A DNA stretch of 64,000 nucleotides from Mycolicibacter sp. MU0102. GTDB taxonomy: Bacteria; Actinomycetota; Actinomycetes; Mycobacteriales; Mycobacteriaceae. Shown in pieces: positions 17,295 through 26,579 of this stretch. A model generated the notes under the pieces. It did not search any database and was not told where the DNA came from. It saw nothing but the letters and a program-made list of their open reading frames with translations. Where the stretch lies: assembly GCF_963378105.1 (NCBI RefSeq), contig NZ_OY726398.1, positions 1,674,001 through 1,738,000 on the forward strand, written 5' to 3'. The translations under genes were made by a program, and so were the position numbers. Position 1 is the first letter of the stretch. Each line of letters opens with the position of its first letter.

Positions 17295-17687
17295 TCACTT
17301 CCGGCAGTCGGCGCAGGTACCGAAGATCTCGATGGTGTGCCCGACGTCGGAGTAGTCGTGCTCGGCGGCGATGCGCGCCGCCCACTCCTCGACTTCGCGG
17401 TCGCCCACCTCGACGGTGGCTCCGCAGTCCCGACACACCAGGTGGTGGTGGTGATGCTCCGAGCAGCGCCGGTATACCGATTCGCCGGTGTCGGATCGCA
17501 GCGTGTCGACCTGGCCGGCCGTGGCCATCGCCTGCAAGGTGCGATAGACGGTGGTCAGTCCGATGTTCTCGCCGCGCTCACGCAGCGCGTCGTGTAGCTC
17601 CTGGGCCGACCGGAAGTCCTCGACGGTCTCCAGCAACGCCGAGATCGCCGCCCGCTGCCGGGTGGAGCGCACGCCGGGGGCGGTCAA
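17295..17687 (-). CDS. furB: Zinc uptake regulator FurB (Zur)
   Basis: Fur-family, Zn(II)-dependent repressor of 130 residues. The winged-helix N-terminus (STRQRAAISALLETVEDFRSAQELHDALRERGENIGLTTVYRTLQAM) is followed by the metal-binding C-terminal domain: CSEHHHHHLVCRDCG and CGTCADCRK supply the structural C4 site and His ligands. It controls zinc acquisition genes, ESX-3 and alternative ribosomal proteins in mycobacteria. Its ATG overlaps the smtB stop (ATGA), so smtB-furB is one operon. Matches Rv2359. Confidence 0.95.
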   Translation of the reverse strand: MTAPGVRSTRQRAAISALLETVEDFRSAQELHDALRERGENIGLTTVYRTLQAMATAGQVDTLRSDTGESVYRRCSEHHHHHLVCRDCGATVEVGDREVEEWAARIAAEHDYSDVGHTIEIFGTCADCRK

Positions 17688-18040
17688 CGGTCCTCACCGG
17701 CATGGGCCACTGCGTCGATGGCGATGTGCGCCAAGTGATGATCGGCCAGCCGGTAGAGCACTTCGCGGCCGGAACGTTCTCCGGCGACCACCCCGGCGGC
17801 CTTGAGGATCTTCAGATGCTGGCTGACCAGGGGCTGTGGGACTCCGAGCGCGTCGACCAGTTCGTGCACGCAGCGGTGCGACTCCTGCAGTTGCAGCACG
17901 ATCGCGATGCGCACCGGAGCGGCCAGCGCCCGCAGCAATTCCCCGGCGGCGTCGAGGATCTCCCGCGGCGGTGTCGCGGGGAAAGCGGGACCGGTGTGTT
18001 GGTGGCCGTCGGCCACCAGACCAGACGCTGAGGAGGACAC
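17684..18040 (-). CDS. smtB: ArsR/SmtB-type zinc-responsive repressor
   Basis: 118-residue winged-helix repressor that releases DNA on Zn(II) binding. The core DAAGELLRALAAPVRIAIVLQLQESHRCVHELVDALGVPQPLVSQHLKILKAAGVV is typical; the terminal helix ADHHLAHIAIDAVAHAGE carries the D-H-xx-H-type alpha5 metal site. The reading frame stays open for 480 codons upstream, antisense to glyS, but the GTG at 18040 has a near-perfect ribosome site (GGAGGTGA, 7 bases) and gives the family length. Equivalent to Rv2358. Confidence 0.92.
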   Translation of the reverse strand: MSSSASGLVADGHQHTGPAFPATPPREILDAAGELLRALAAPVRIAIVLQLQESHRCVHELVDALGVPQPLVSQHLKILKAAGVVAGERSGREVLYRLADHHLAHIAIDAVAHAGEDR

Positions 18041-18060
18041 AGCATCACCTCCGCACGTGT

Positions 18061-18075
18061 TGGAAATCGTTTTCA
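18061..18075. promoter_or_regulatory. Candidate FurB/Zur box upstream of smtB-furB
   Basis: TGGAAATCGTTTTCA, 21 bases upstream of the smtB start, resembles the AT-rich imperfect palindrome bound by mycobacterial FurB (GAAAAT-n-ATTTTC type). 10 of the 14 non-central positions are symmetrical. Autoregulation of the operon by FurB is inference. Confidence 0.5.
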
Positions 18076-18092
18076 GCTGGCTTCCACTGTTC

Positions 18093-18110
18093 CATGCGTG
18101 ATGACGCATG
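18093..18110. promoter_or_regulatory. Inverted repeat CATGCGT-N4-ACGCATG, candidate SmtB operator
   Basis: Perfect 7-bp arms (18093-18099 and 18104-18110) with 4-bp spacer in the 150-bp smtB/glyS divergent region, 53 bases upstream of smtB. ArsR/SmtB repressors bind such dyads over their own promoters; assignment is by position and symmetry only. Confidence 0.45.
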
Positions 18111-18190
18111 TCAAAGAACGTCGGTGGTATCGATACGATGACTGATGTTTTGCGTGTCGGCGTTGCCGGCGCGGTCCCGTCAAGACAGGA

Positions 18191-19585
18191 GTGCACCCCC
18201 TCGTGGCGTCCATCATCGACACCGTTGCCAACCTGGCCAAGCGACGCGGCCTGGTCTTCCAGTCGGGCGAAATCTACGGCGGCACAAAGTCGGCGTGGGA
18301 TTACGGCCCACTCGGGGTGGAGCTCAAGGAGAACATCAAGCGCCAGTGGTGGCGTTCCGTGGTGACGTCCCGCGACGACGTCGTCGGCTTGGACAGCGCG
18401 ATCATCCTGCCGCGTCAGGTGTGGGTGGCCTCCGGTCACGTCGCGGTGTTCAACGACCCGCTGGTGGAGTGCCTCAACTGCCACAAGCGGCACCGGCAGG
18501 ACCACATGCAGGAAGCGGTGGCACTCAAAAAGGGTGGCAACCCCGATGACGTGCCGATGAGCGAGATCTCCTGCCCGGACTGCGGTACCAAGGGCGAGTG
18601 GACCGAGCCCCGTGACTTCAACATGATGCTCAAGACCTATCTGGGCCCGATCGAGTCCGAAGAGGGCCTGCACTACCTGCGCCCCGAAACGGCACAGGGC
18701 ATCTTCGTCAACTTCGCCAACGTGGTGACCACGGCACGTCGCAAGCCGCCATTCGGAATCGGCCAGATCGGCAAGAGCTTCCGCAACGAGATCACCCCCG
18801 GCAACTTCATCTTCCGGACCCGTGAGTTCGAGCAGATGGAGATGGAATTCTTCGTCGAGCCGTCCACGGCCAAGGAGTGGCACCAGTACTGGATCGACGC
18901 GCGCCTGCAGTGGTACATCGACCTGGGCATCAAGCCTGAGAACCTGCGCCTCTACGAACACCCGCTCGAGAAGCTGTCGCACTACTCCGCCGGCACCACC
19001 GACATCGAGTACAAGTTCGGTTTCACCGGCAACCCGTGGGGTGAGCTGGAAGGCATCGCCAACCGCACCAACTTCGATCTGACCACGCACTCCGAGCATT
19101 CCGGTGTGGACCTGTCGTTCTACGACCAGGCGTCCGACACCCGCTACGTGCCGTACGTGATCGAACCGGCAGCCGGCCTGACCCGCTCGCTGATGGCGTT
19201 CCTGGTCGACTCGTACCACGAGGACGAGGCCCCCAACGCCAAGGGCGGGGTGGACAAGCGCACCGTCCTGCGGCTCGACCCGCGGCTCGCGCCGGTCAAG
19301 GCCGCCGTGCTGCCGCTGAGCCGCAACGCCGACCTGTCGCCGAAGGCCCGGGACCTGGCCGCCGAGCTGCGCAAGTCCTGGAACGTGGAGTTCGACGACG
19401 CCGGCGCGGTCGGCCGGCGCTACCGGCGCCAGGACGAGATCGGCACCCCGTTCTGCATCACCGTCGACTTCGACACGCTCGAAGACCACGCCGTCACGGT
19501 GCGCGAGCGCGACACCATGTCTCAGGAGCGGGTGGCCATCGACGCGGTCTCGGACTACCTGGCGGTGCGCCTCAAGGGCTGCTGA
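18191..19585 (+). CDS. glyS: Glycyl-tRNA synthetase (alpha2 type)
   Basis: Class II synthetase charging tRNA-Gly, 464 residues. N-terminal RRGLVFQSGEIYGGTKSAWDYGPLGVELK, a zinc-binding insertion (CLNCHKRH... CPDCGTKGE), motif 2 region GKSFRNEITPGNFIFRTREFEQMEMEFF, and motif 3 VIEPAAGLTRSLMAFL are all present. The GTG at 18191 is preceded by CAGGAG; an internal GTG at 18203 is also possible. It is divergent from smtB-furB, the same arrangement as in M. tuberculosis (Rv2357c). Confidence 0.95.
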   Translation: MHPLVASIIDTVANLAKRRGLVFQSGEIYGGTKSAWDYGPLGVELKENIKRQWWRSVVTSRDDVVGLDSAIILPRQVWVASGHVAVFNDPLVECLNCHKRHRQDHMQEAVALKKGGNPDDVPMSEISCPDCGTKGEWTEPRDFNMMLKTYLGPIESEEGLHYLRPETAQGIFVNFANVVTTARRKPPFGIGQIGKSFRNEITPGNFIFRTREFEQMEMEFFVEPSTAKEWHQYWIDARLQWYIDLGIKPENLRLYEHPLEKLSHYSAGTTDIEYKFGFTGNPWGELEGIANRTNFDLTTHSEHSGVDLSFYDQASDTRYVPYVIEPAAGLTRSLMAFLVDSYHEDEAPNAKGGVDKRTVLRLDPRLAPVKAAVLPLSRNADLSPKARDLAAELRKSWNVEFDDAGAVGRRYRRQDEIGTPFCITVDFDTLEDHAVTVRERDTMSQERVAIDAVSDYLAVRLKGC

Positions 19586-19592
19586 GGCGACG

Positions 19593-20342
19593 TCAGTCCC
19601 CGGCGATTTCGGGGGCTGGCGGCCGGACCGGCTTGAACCAGTCGATTCGGGCGCGCCAAGACAGCACGGATGCGTAGATGAACGCGGCGGTGCTCACCCC
19701 CGCGCAGATCCAGGTGGGCAGCGTGACCGCACTGCCCAGCAGCACGCTGGTCAACTGCGCGATGATCGCTGCGATTTTGAAGACAACCCACACCAGGTAG
19801 TACTGCGCGGAAACCGTCGAACGCGGATCGTGGCGCAGGGCCAGCAATATCCGGCCGGTGAGCCCGAACAGATGCAGCGCCAGCGCGGCGACCAGCGCCC
19901 AGTACGCCGCGAACCACGCGCCGCGGGGTGCGAAGACATCCAGGTACTCGGGATGCCCTCGATCGGCGAGGCAGAACACGACGACCATCAGCGGCAGACC
20001 GAGTTTCAGCGGCGTCGTGACATGGCGACGCCCCAGCAACCGGGCTTGGTCCTGGTCGGTCAACCGCGTCGCCAGATGCTCGAACATGGCCGCGACCGCG
20101 CCGAACATGCAGAGCACGGCGAGCAGGCCCGCGACGTTCCACAACCCGGACACCCGGTGGACGAGCGGGTCGAAATGCATCGGCCCCAACGGGGACATGA
20201 GCAGTCCCGCGCAGCCGATGAGGACCAGGATGCGCGACGGGTTGGTGTCCCAGCGCGAACCCCAGGTGTGCCGGCGGACCCACAGCGCATACCCGCACGC
20301 CACCGGGGCCGCCGCCAACGCGACATCGACAGGTCCGAACAT
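19593..20342 (-). CDS. Multi-spanning membrane protein, function unknown
   Basis: 249-residue protein with about seven predicted transmembrane helices (for example VDVALAAAPVACGYALWV, ILVLIGCAGLLMSPLG, NVAGLLAVLCMFGAVAAMF, PLKLGLPLMVVVFCLA, FAAYWALVAALALHLFG, VVFKIAAIIAQLTSVLLG, WICAGVSTAAFIYASVLSW). I do not recognise the family. The ATG at 20342 is only 5 bases after the intended stop of the TPM gene on the same strand, so they are probably co-transcribed. A longer reading of this frame into the TPM gene is a shadow. Confidence 0.72.
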   Translation of the reverse strand: MFGPVDVALAAAPVACGYALWVRRHTWGSRWDTNPSRILVLIGCAGLLMSPLGPMHFDPLVHRVSGLWNVAGLLAVLCMFGAVAAMFEHLATRLTDQDQARLLGRRHVTTPLKLGLPLMVVVFCLADRGHPEYLDVFAPRGAWFAAYWALVAALALHLFGLTGRILLALRHDPRSTVSAQYYLVWVVFKIAAIIAQLTSVLLGSAVTLPTWICAGVSTAAFIYASVLSWRARIDWFKPVRPPAPEIAGD

Positions 20343-20347
20343 GGGGG

Positions 20348-22356
20348 CTAGAAGCGGCCGCCGCCGCCGAAGAAGCCCCCGCCCGAAGACGAGCCGCCGA
20401 AGGAGGTCGGACTCCAACCTCCCCTCCGCCACCGCCGAAGCCGCCGCCGCCGCTGAAGCCGCCGCCCCCACCGGAGAGGATGTTGCCGATGATGATGCCG
20501 CCCAGCATGGCGCCGGTGTCGTTGCCGCCGCGGGGGTCGTTGCCGTAACGCCCGTAGTAGGCGCGCTGCGCGTCCTGTACGTCGGCTTTGGCCAGCGACT
20601 GCGCCGCGGCGGCCAGGGTGGCCGCGCCGTTGGCCTGGGTGATGGCGCCCGCGACATCGGTGGTGCGCTTGTCGTGGGCGGCGTCGAGGCGCCGGCGTGC
20701 CTCGGCCAGCCGGGTGCGCGCCTCTGGGCCGACGCTGCCGCGACGGGTGTCGATGTAATCGGACACCGCGCGGATGCGCGACGACGCGGTGAAAAGGGCC
20801 TGCTCGAGCGTGCGGGCCAACCGCTCAGCGGCCGCGCGTTCCTCGGCCACGGTGTCCAGCAGCTGGTCCAGGTCGGCGTCGGCCTTGATCAGCGCGGTGA
20901 AGGCCCCCAGGGGATCTCCGGAGGTGCGGGCGTTGGCCACGGCCTTGACTACGACATCGCGAACAGCGAACAGCTCGGACTTATGCGTGCCCGCCCCGCC
21001 CTGCAGCAGTGCGGTGGCTTGGGCGATGCTGGCCTCGGCGTCGGCGATGGTCTCGGGCAGCGTGGCGACGGCGTGACGGATGTCGCTTGCGGCATTGTCG
21101 ACCGCGTCGAGCAGGGACCGGCCCTGGCCCAGCGCCGACTCGGCGGCCCGCACCGCATCCACCAGCTCGCTCTGTCCGCCGGTCACCGGATGATCGGCCA
21201 GGCTGCGGGCCCGGGTGATGTTGCGTTCGGCGAAGGCGGCCCGGTCCTGTGCGGTCTTGACGTTGCCGGACACCGTACTGAGCGCGGTGGCGTCGAACTC
21301 GGTGTGCAGTTCGACCAGGTGCTGCTCGGAGGCCGGTATGCGCCCGGTCAGCTCGACCAGTTGCTGGGTCAGTGTGTCGAGGCGGTCGCCGGCGTTGAGC
21401 ACCAGGTCACGCAACTGCTCAAACGCGGTGCGCTGGGTCTCCAGTTCGCGGTCGGCCTTCGAGGCGGTGACGATCACCCCGGTCAGCAAGTCGCGCTGTT
21501 GCGCCGGTGTCTCGGGGATGTCGTCGTCGAGCTGCTGGCGCACGGTGAAGGCGTGCTCCATAGCGAACTTGGCGGAGGAGACGGCCTGCGCGAAGGGGCG
21601 CACGCGCTCCTGGCCGAATTCTTCGAGGGCCAGCTCCAATTCGTTGGCGCTGGTGCGCACCGCGTTGTCGACCTCGACGACTTTCTCTCGCGACAAGGCG
21701 TCCAGCGCGAACACCGGCACCTCGGACAGCGCGTTGGGGTCGGTGGGGTCGACCCGCCGGGCCGCCGTCAGTGCCGCGGCGCGGCGCCGGCGCCGCAGGT
21801 GACGGACCACCAGCAGCAACACCAGGCCGGCGGCCGCCACCGCGGCCAGGGCGATCAGGATCGGCGCCCAGCTCACCTCGGTGGGTGCGGCGGCGGCATC
21901 GAGGCCGGTGGCGGCAGCGGAGGCCGCACCGGCCCAGTCGCTGCGGTGCAGGGCCGGTTCGATCTGGTTGCGCCGCAACGCGTCGACCTTGCTCGAGCTG
22001 ATCTCGGAGATGCCGTTGGAAACCAGGAAGGCGTAGCTGCGGTCGGCGGTGGCCACGGCGAGCAAGGCGTCGTTGCTGCCAAGATCGCTGAGCCGCACCG
22101 TGCTGCGTCCCCAGTCCTCAGCGGTCTGCCCGGAGAACACGTCGACGTAGACCACCCACAGTCGGATGTGCCGGTCGGCGTAGAGCTTGTCGATCGCGTT
22201 CTGCACCCCGGCGCGCTCGGATTGCGAGAGCGCCCCGGCGCTGTCGGTGATCAACGTGGGCAGATGCATCGGAGGCTGCGCCGCAGCGCTGGGAGCTACC
22301 AGCAGCACTGCGAGGAGAAACGCCAGGGCGGCGCCGGCCAGGCGGGGGATGCGCAT
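20348..22356 (-). CDS. TPM-domain envelope protein with Gly-rich tail (one-base frameshift near the 3' end)
   Basis: Counterpart of Rv2345, about 669 residues if corrected. Signal peptide (residues 1-27), TPM domain (about 30-155, LITDSAGALSQSERAGVQNAIDKLY... VVYVDVF), one transmembrane helix (about 163-187), a long helical/coiled-coil region (about 220-560) and a Gly/Phe-rich tail. The frame is broken at a CCCC run (plus strand 20421-20424): one more base restores the expected ending GGWSPTSFGGSSSGGGFFGGGGRF and a stop at 20348. As written, the frame instead runs on to 19555 over the next gene. An assembly error in a homopolymer is the simplest explanation; real frameshift or slippage cannot be excluded. 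Confidence 0.82.
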
Positions 22357-22476
22357 GTCGGTAAATCTATATGCGATCGGGGGTGACCGACGGAATTCTG
22401 CGACCGGCCCACTCGGTTTCGCACGGTCGGCGCCGAACTTCGGCCCGCCGTGTCGTGGTCTCCGGTCTCGTCAAAA

Positions 22477-22482
22477 TAGACT
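22477..22482 (+). promoter_or_regulatory. Predicted -10 box (TAGACT) for leaderless dgt
   Basis: TAGACT fits TAnnnT and ends 7 bases before the GTG at 22490, so the mRNA would begin at or within a base of the start codon. No ribosome-binding sequence is seen. Confidence 0.5.
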
Positions 22483-22489
22483 GGCGGCA

Positions 22490-23743
22490 GTGGCCACAAA
22501 CTTCTGCGACAGCTACGACGCGCACGACCGCGAACGCATCGTGGCGGAGCCGTCGAAAACCGCCGGCCTGCCCGGAACCGGCGGCCAGCACCGCACCGAC
22601 TTTGCCCGCGACCGGGCCAGGGTGCTGCACAGTGCTGCGCTGCGCCGGCTGGCCGATAAGACTCAGGTCGTAGGCCCTCGAGACGGGGACACCCCGCGCA
22701 CCCGGCTGACCCACTCGCTAGAGGTCGCGCAGATCGGGCGGGGGATGGCGATCGGATTAGGCTGCGACCCTGACCTGGTGGACCTGGCTGGGCTGGCTCA
22801 CGACATCGGTCACCCGCCCTACGGGCACAACGGTGAGCAGGCGCTCAACGAAATCGCTTCGAGCTGTGGCGGATTCGAGGGAAACGCGCAGAACTTCCGC
22901 ATCCTGACCAGTTTGGAGCCCAAGGTTCTGGGGCCAGACGGTGCAAGTGCGGGCCTGAATCTGAGCAGGGCGACGCTGGATGCGGTCACCAAATATCCGT
23001 GGTTCCGTCGCGCGGCGGACGGCTCGATACGGACCAAGTTCAGCTTTTACGACGACGACCGGGATGCCGCTGACTGGATGCGCCGGGGCGCGCCGGAGGG
23101 TCGCGTCTGTCTGGAGTCGCAGATCATGGACTGGGCCGACGATGTCGCCTACTCGGTGCATGACGTTGAAGACGGCGTCATTTCCGGCCGGATCGACCTG
23201 CGGGTGCTCGCAGATGCATCGACCGTGGCCGAGCTGACGCGTCTGGGTGACCCGCGTGGGGTGCACGATCTGGCCGCGGCGGCTCGCCGGCTCACCGAAT
23301 TGCCGGTGGTGGCTGCGGTGGGTGATTACGACGCGACGCTGTCGGCGTCGGTGGCACTCAAACGGTTGACCAGCGAACTGGTCGGACGCTTCGCCTCGGC
23401 GGCGATCACCGCCACCCACGATGCCGCCGGCCCCGGGCCGCTGACCCGGTACCAGGCAGACCTCGAAGTGCCTGAACTGGTGCGAGCCGAAGTGGCTGTG
23501 CTGAAAACCCTTGCGGTGCAGTTCATCATATCGTCGGACCAGCACCGCAGGATTCAGGCCGCCCAGCGTGAGCAGGTGCACGAGGTCGCGCACCGGTTGC
23601 TCGCCACGGCACCGGAGAGCCTGGACCCGATCTTCGTTCCCGCGTTCAACGCCGCGGCCGACGACAACGCGCGGCTGCGGGTGATCGTCGACCAGATCGC
23701 GTCGTGCACCGAGGGGCGGCTGGAACGTCTCGTCGCGGGGTAG
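22490..23743 (+). CDS. dgt: Deoxyguanosinetriphosphate triphosphohydrolase-like protein
   Basis: HD-domain phosphohydrolase that cleaves dGTP (or other dNTPs) to the nucleoside and triphosphate. 417 residues; metal-binding HD motifs are visible as RLTHSLEVAQIGRG, GLAHDIGHPPYGHNGE and, later, DWADDVAYSVHDVEDG. The frame is open upstream to 22187 inside the opposing TPM gene, but the GTG at 22490 gives VATNFCDSYDAHDRERIVAEPSKTAGLPGT, the conserved N-terminus, and follows a -10 box. Order dgt-dnaG matches Rv2344c-Rv2343c. Confidence 0.92.
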   Translation: MATNFCDSYDAHDRERIVAEPSKTAGLPGTGGQHRTDFARDRARVLHSAALRRLADKTQVVGPRDGDTPRTRLTHSLEVAQIGRGMAIGLGCDPDLVDLAGLAHDIGHPPYGHNGEQALNEIASSCGGFEGNAQNFRILTSLEPKVLGPDGASAGLNLSRATLDAVTKYPWFRRAADGSIRTKFSFYDDDRDAADWMRRGAPEGRVCLESQIMDWADDVAYSVHDVEDGVISGRIDLRVLADASTVAELTRLGDPRGVHDLAAAARRLTELPVVAAVGDYDATLSASVALKRLTSELVGRFASAAITATHDAAGPGPLTRYQADLEVPELVRAEVAVLKTLAVQFIISSDQHRRIQAAQREQVHEVAHRLLATAPESLDPIFVPAFNAAADDNARLRVIVDQIASCTEGRLERLVAG

Positions 23744-23752
23744 TGGGCGAAC

Positions 23753-24520
23753 TCAGCTGAGCTTGGCGACCTTGCCCATCATCGCCCGCACGACATCGGT
23801 GCTGCTGGTCTGCGGGTCACCGGAACCACTGGCGTTCTCGGTTCCGGTGAAGGCGATCAGGACTCCGACGATGCAGTTGTCCTGCAGCCCGATGGCGCGG
23901 GTGTCCGGCGCCTTAGGGCTCTTGTCGAGCACGATCGATGCGGCCAGGACATCGTCGGTGACCCGCACGTCGGTGATGTGCATTTCGGTACCGGGAAGGT
24001 GCGGTGATCCGGCAGTGTCCGGGTCGGCTGCGTTGACCGGTTGCCCGTCGCAGTGCTTCCACTGCTCGGTGAACTTCTCGAACAGCTGCTGGGCGTCCGC
24101 GGCGGTGGGCAGGGCGACCACGGCCTCCTTGACGAACATCACCCGGGTGTCGAGCGGCTTGAAGCCGTCGCGGGCGGGCTCGGGGTCGATCCAGGTCTCA
24201 CGCGCGTAGCTCTGGACCGGGGCGGATGCGTATACGCTGCGCTGCGCGACGTCGAGGACTCCGACGCAGTCGCCGGGGGTTGCCGAGTCGTCCATGGCTT
24301 CCAGGCCACCGTAGGACGGCGGGCCGGTGACAGTCGTGAAGGGCTGATCCAGCATCGCGGTCAGCTCGGTGCCGTTGAGCAGCACCTGCTTAACGGTTTC
24401 GCCGGTGACGCCGGCCGCACTACGCGACCGGTCGGGCAGCACCAGCCAGGTTGTCACCGCGGCCGCGGTGAGCACGGCGACGGCGACAAGGGTCAGCAAC
24501 CAGACCCGTTTCGAGTTCAT
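23753..24520 (-). CDS. Membrane-anchored PknH-type sensor-domain protein
   Basis: 255-residue protein: a short cytoplasmic tail, one N-terminal transmembrane helix (VWLLTLVAVAVLTAAAVTTWLVL) and an extracytoplasmic domain like the PknH C-terminal sensor, with conserved cysteines (PGDCVGVLD, KHCDGQPV, DNCIVGVL) that would form disulfides, and YARETWIDPEPARDGFKPLDTRVMFV. No kinase domain is attached. Its ligand is unknown. It converges on dgt (9-base gap) and diverges from dnaG. Confidence 0.8.
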   Translation of the reverse strand: MNSKRVWLLTLVAVAVLTAAAVTTWLVLPDRSRSAAGVTGETVKQVLLNGTELTAMLDQPFTTVTGPPSYGGLEAMDDSATPGDCVGVLDVAQRSVYASAPVQSYARETWIDPEPARDGFKPLDTRVMFVKEAVVALPTAADAQQLFEKFTEQWKHCDGQPVNAADPDTAGSPHLPGTEMHITDVRVTDDVLAASIVLDKSPKAPDTRAIGLQDNCIVGVLIAFTGTENASGSGDPQTSSTDVVRAMMGKVAKLS

Positions 24521-24601
24521 TCACGCCCCTGACGCAGCAGTTGACCCGTCATTAAAGCATGGGCAGTGCCGGCATCAGGGGGCTAGGCAGACGGCGCGCT
24601 C

Positions 24602-24607
24602 TAGACT
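24602..24607 (+). promoter_or_regulatory. Predicted -10 box (TAGACT) for leaderless dnaG
   Basis: TAGACT ends exactly 6 bases before the GTG at 24614; same hexamer as at dgt. No Shine-Dalgarno sequence lies between. Confidence 0.5.
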
Positions 24608-24613
24608 GACCCA

Positions 24614-26551
24614 GTGCCAGGCCGTATCTCCGATCGCGACATCGCCGCCATCCGCGAACGTGTCCAGATCGAGGACGTCGTCGGCGACTACGTGCAGCTC
24701 AGGCGCGCCGGCGCGGACTCGCTGAAGGGTCTGTGCCCGTTCCACAACGAGAAGTCACCGTCCTTCCACGTCCGGCCCAACCACGGCCTCTTCCACTGCT
24801 TCGGTTGTGGGGAAGGCGGCGACGTCTACGCCTTCGTGCAGAAGATCGAGCACGCCAGCTTCGTCGAGGCGGTCGAGCTGCTCGCTGACCGGGTCGGCCA
24901 CACCATCACCTACACCGGCGCGTCGGCCACCAACATCCAGCGCGAGCGCGGCGGCCGTAGCCGGCTGATCGCCGCCAATGCGGCGGCTGCCGAGTTCTAT
25001 GCCGCGGCACTGAGTACCCCCGAGGCCGCGCCGGCGCGAAAATATCTCACCGAGCGAAACTTTGATGCCGCCGCCGCCGAGCGGTTCGGTTGCGGTTTCG
25101 CCCCGTCGGGGTGGGACGGCCTGACCAAACATCTGCTGCGCAAGGGCTTCGAGTTCAAGGAATTGGAGGCCGCGGGCCTGTCCCGGGAGGGACGCCGCGG
25201 TCCGATGGACCGATTCCACCGCCGGTTGCTGTGGCCGATCCGTTCGTCGGCGGGGGAGGTGATCGGGTTCGGCGCCCGTCGGCTGTTCGACGACGACCCG
25301 ATGGAGGCCAAGTACGTCAACACCCCCGAAACCACGCTCTACAAGAAGTCCAACGTGCTGTTCGGCCTCGACCTGGCTAAACGTGACATCGCCCGCGGAC
25401 ACCAGGCGATCGTCGTCGAGGGCTACACCGATGTGATGGCGATGCATCTGGCGGGCGTCACCACCGCGGTCGCCTCGTGCGGTACGGCCTTCGGCGATGA
25501 GCACCTGGCGATGCTGCGCCGACTGATGATGGACGACAAGTTCTTTCGGGGTGAACTGATCTACGTCTTTGACGGCGACGCGGCGGGCCGTGCCGCCGCG
25601 GTCAAGGCGCTCGAGGGTGAGCAGCAGCTGGCCGGACAGTCATTCGTCGCGGTCGCTGCCGATGGCATGGATCCGTGCGATCTGCGCCTGGCGCACGGCG
25701 ACGAGGCGTTGCGCGATCTGGTGGCACGCCGTACCCCGCTGTTCGAGTTTGCGGTGCGCACCGCCCTCACCGAGATGGACCTGGAGACGGCCGAGGGCCG
25801 GGTCGCTGCGCTGCGCCGTTGCGTGCCGATGGTCGCTGCGATCAAGGACTCGACGCTGCGCGACGAATACGCGCGCCAGTTGGCCGGCTGGGTCGGCTGG
25901 GACGACGTCGCGCAGGTGATCGGCCGGGTGCGCGCGCAGGCCAAGAACGAGACCAAGGGAGCCAAGGGCGATACCAGGGACAGCGGACCGGCCCGGGACC
26001 GTCAGGCATCTCGTGCGGCCGCCAGCCCTGCCGAACAGCCGGCGGTCGCCCGACCGAACCCGACCGATCCGACGCTGTGGCCGCAGCGTGAGGCGCTCAA
26101 AGCGGCTCTGCAGTACCCGGCGTTGGCCGGGCCGGTATTTGACACCCTGACGGTGGAGAGCTTCACCCACCCCGGTTATGCCGCGGTGCGCTCGGCGATC
26201 GATACGGCAGGGGGGACGGCCGGGGTGGCCGGCGCCGGCGGCGCGCAGTGGATCGAGACGGTGCGCGAGCAGACGCCCTCGTCACTGACCACCGCGCTGA
26301 TCCACGAATTGAGTGTGGAGGCGATCCGCGTCGACGAAGACAAGCTGCCGCGGTATATCGGCGGCGTGCTGGCCCGCCTCCAAGAGGTGTGGGTGGGCCG
26401 ACAGATCGCCGAGGTCAAATCCAAACTGCAGCGCATGTCACCGGTGGAGAACAGCGACGAATACCACGCGCTCTTCGGCGATCTGGTGGCCATGGAGACC
26501 TACCGCCGCAGCCTGTTGGAGCAGGCCAGCGGCGACGATCTGACCGCCTGA
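24614..26551 (+). CDS. dnaG: DNA primase DnaG
   Basis: Primase of the replisome, 645 residues. The CHC2 zinc-binding domain has CPFHNEKSPSFHV... HCFGCGEGGD (Cys41, His44, Cys62, Cys65); the RNA polymerase core includes RFHRRLLWPI, GFGARRL and KYVNTPET; the TOPRIM catalytic acids lie in VVEGYTDVMAMHLAG and YVFDGDAAGRAAAVKAL. A variable linker (about 435-485) leads to a C-terminal helicase-interaction domain. Equivalent to Rv2343c. Confidence 0.96.
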   Translation: MPGRISDRDIAAIRERVQIEDVVGDYVQLRRAGADSLKGLCPFHNEKSPSFHVRPNHGLFHCFGCGEGGDVYAFVQKIEHASFVEAVELLADRVGHTITYTGASATNIQRERGGRSRLIAANAAAAEFYAAALSTPEAAPARKYLTERNFDAAAAERFGCGFAPSGWDGLTKHLLRKGFEFKELEAAGLSREGRRGPMDRFHRRLLWPIRSSAGEVIGFGARRLFDDDPMEAKYVNTPETTLYKKSNVLFGLDLAKRDIARGHQAIVVEGYTDVMAMHLAGVTTAVASCGTAFGDEHLAMLRRLMMDDKFFRGELIYVFDGDAAGRAAAVKALEGEQQLAGQSFVAVAADGMDPCDLRLAHGDEALRDLVARRTPLFEFAVRTALTEMDLETAEGRVAALRRCVPMVAAIKDSTLRDEYARQLAGWVGWDDVAQVIGRVRAQAKNETKGAKGDTRDSGPARDRQASRAAASPAEQPAVARPNPTDPTLWPQREALKAALQYPALAGPVFDTLTVESFTHPGYAAVRSAIDTAGGTAGVAGAGGAQWIETVREQTPSSLTTALIHELSVEAIRVDEDKLPRYIGGVLARLQEVWVGRQIAEVKSKLQRMSPVENSDEYHALFGDLVAMETYRRSLLEQASGDDLTA

Positions 26552-26579
26552 TCGCAAGCCCGGCCGGAGGTCGGGTGCA

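Noticed and set aside
18041..19489. 600-codon minus-strand frame continuing upstream of smtB across glyS
   Set aside because: Codons upstream of 18040 are the antisense of a strongly conserved synthetase gene; a clear ribosome site and the family length fix the start at 18040.
19555..20420. C-terminal 280 codons of the uncorrected TPM frame
   Set aside because: Produced by the one-base frameshift at 20421-20424; it overlaps the membrane-protein gene in another frame and lacks any family pattern.
19858..22386. 842-codon plus-strand frame opposite the TPM gene
   Set aside because: Gly/Arg-rich antisense shadow of a gene with known homologues and a signal peptide on the other strand; no domain recognisable.
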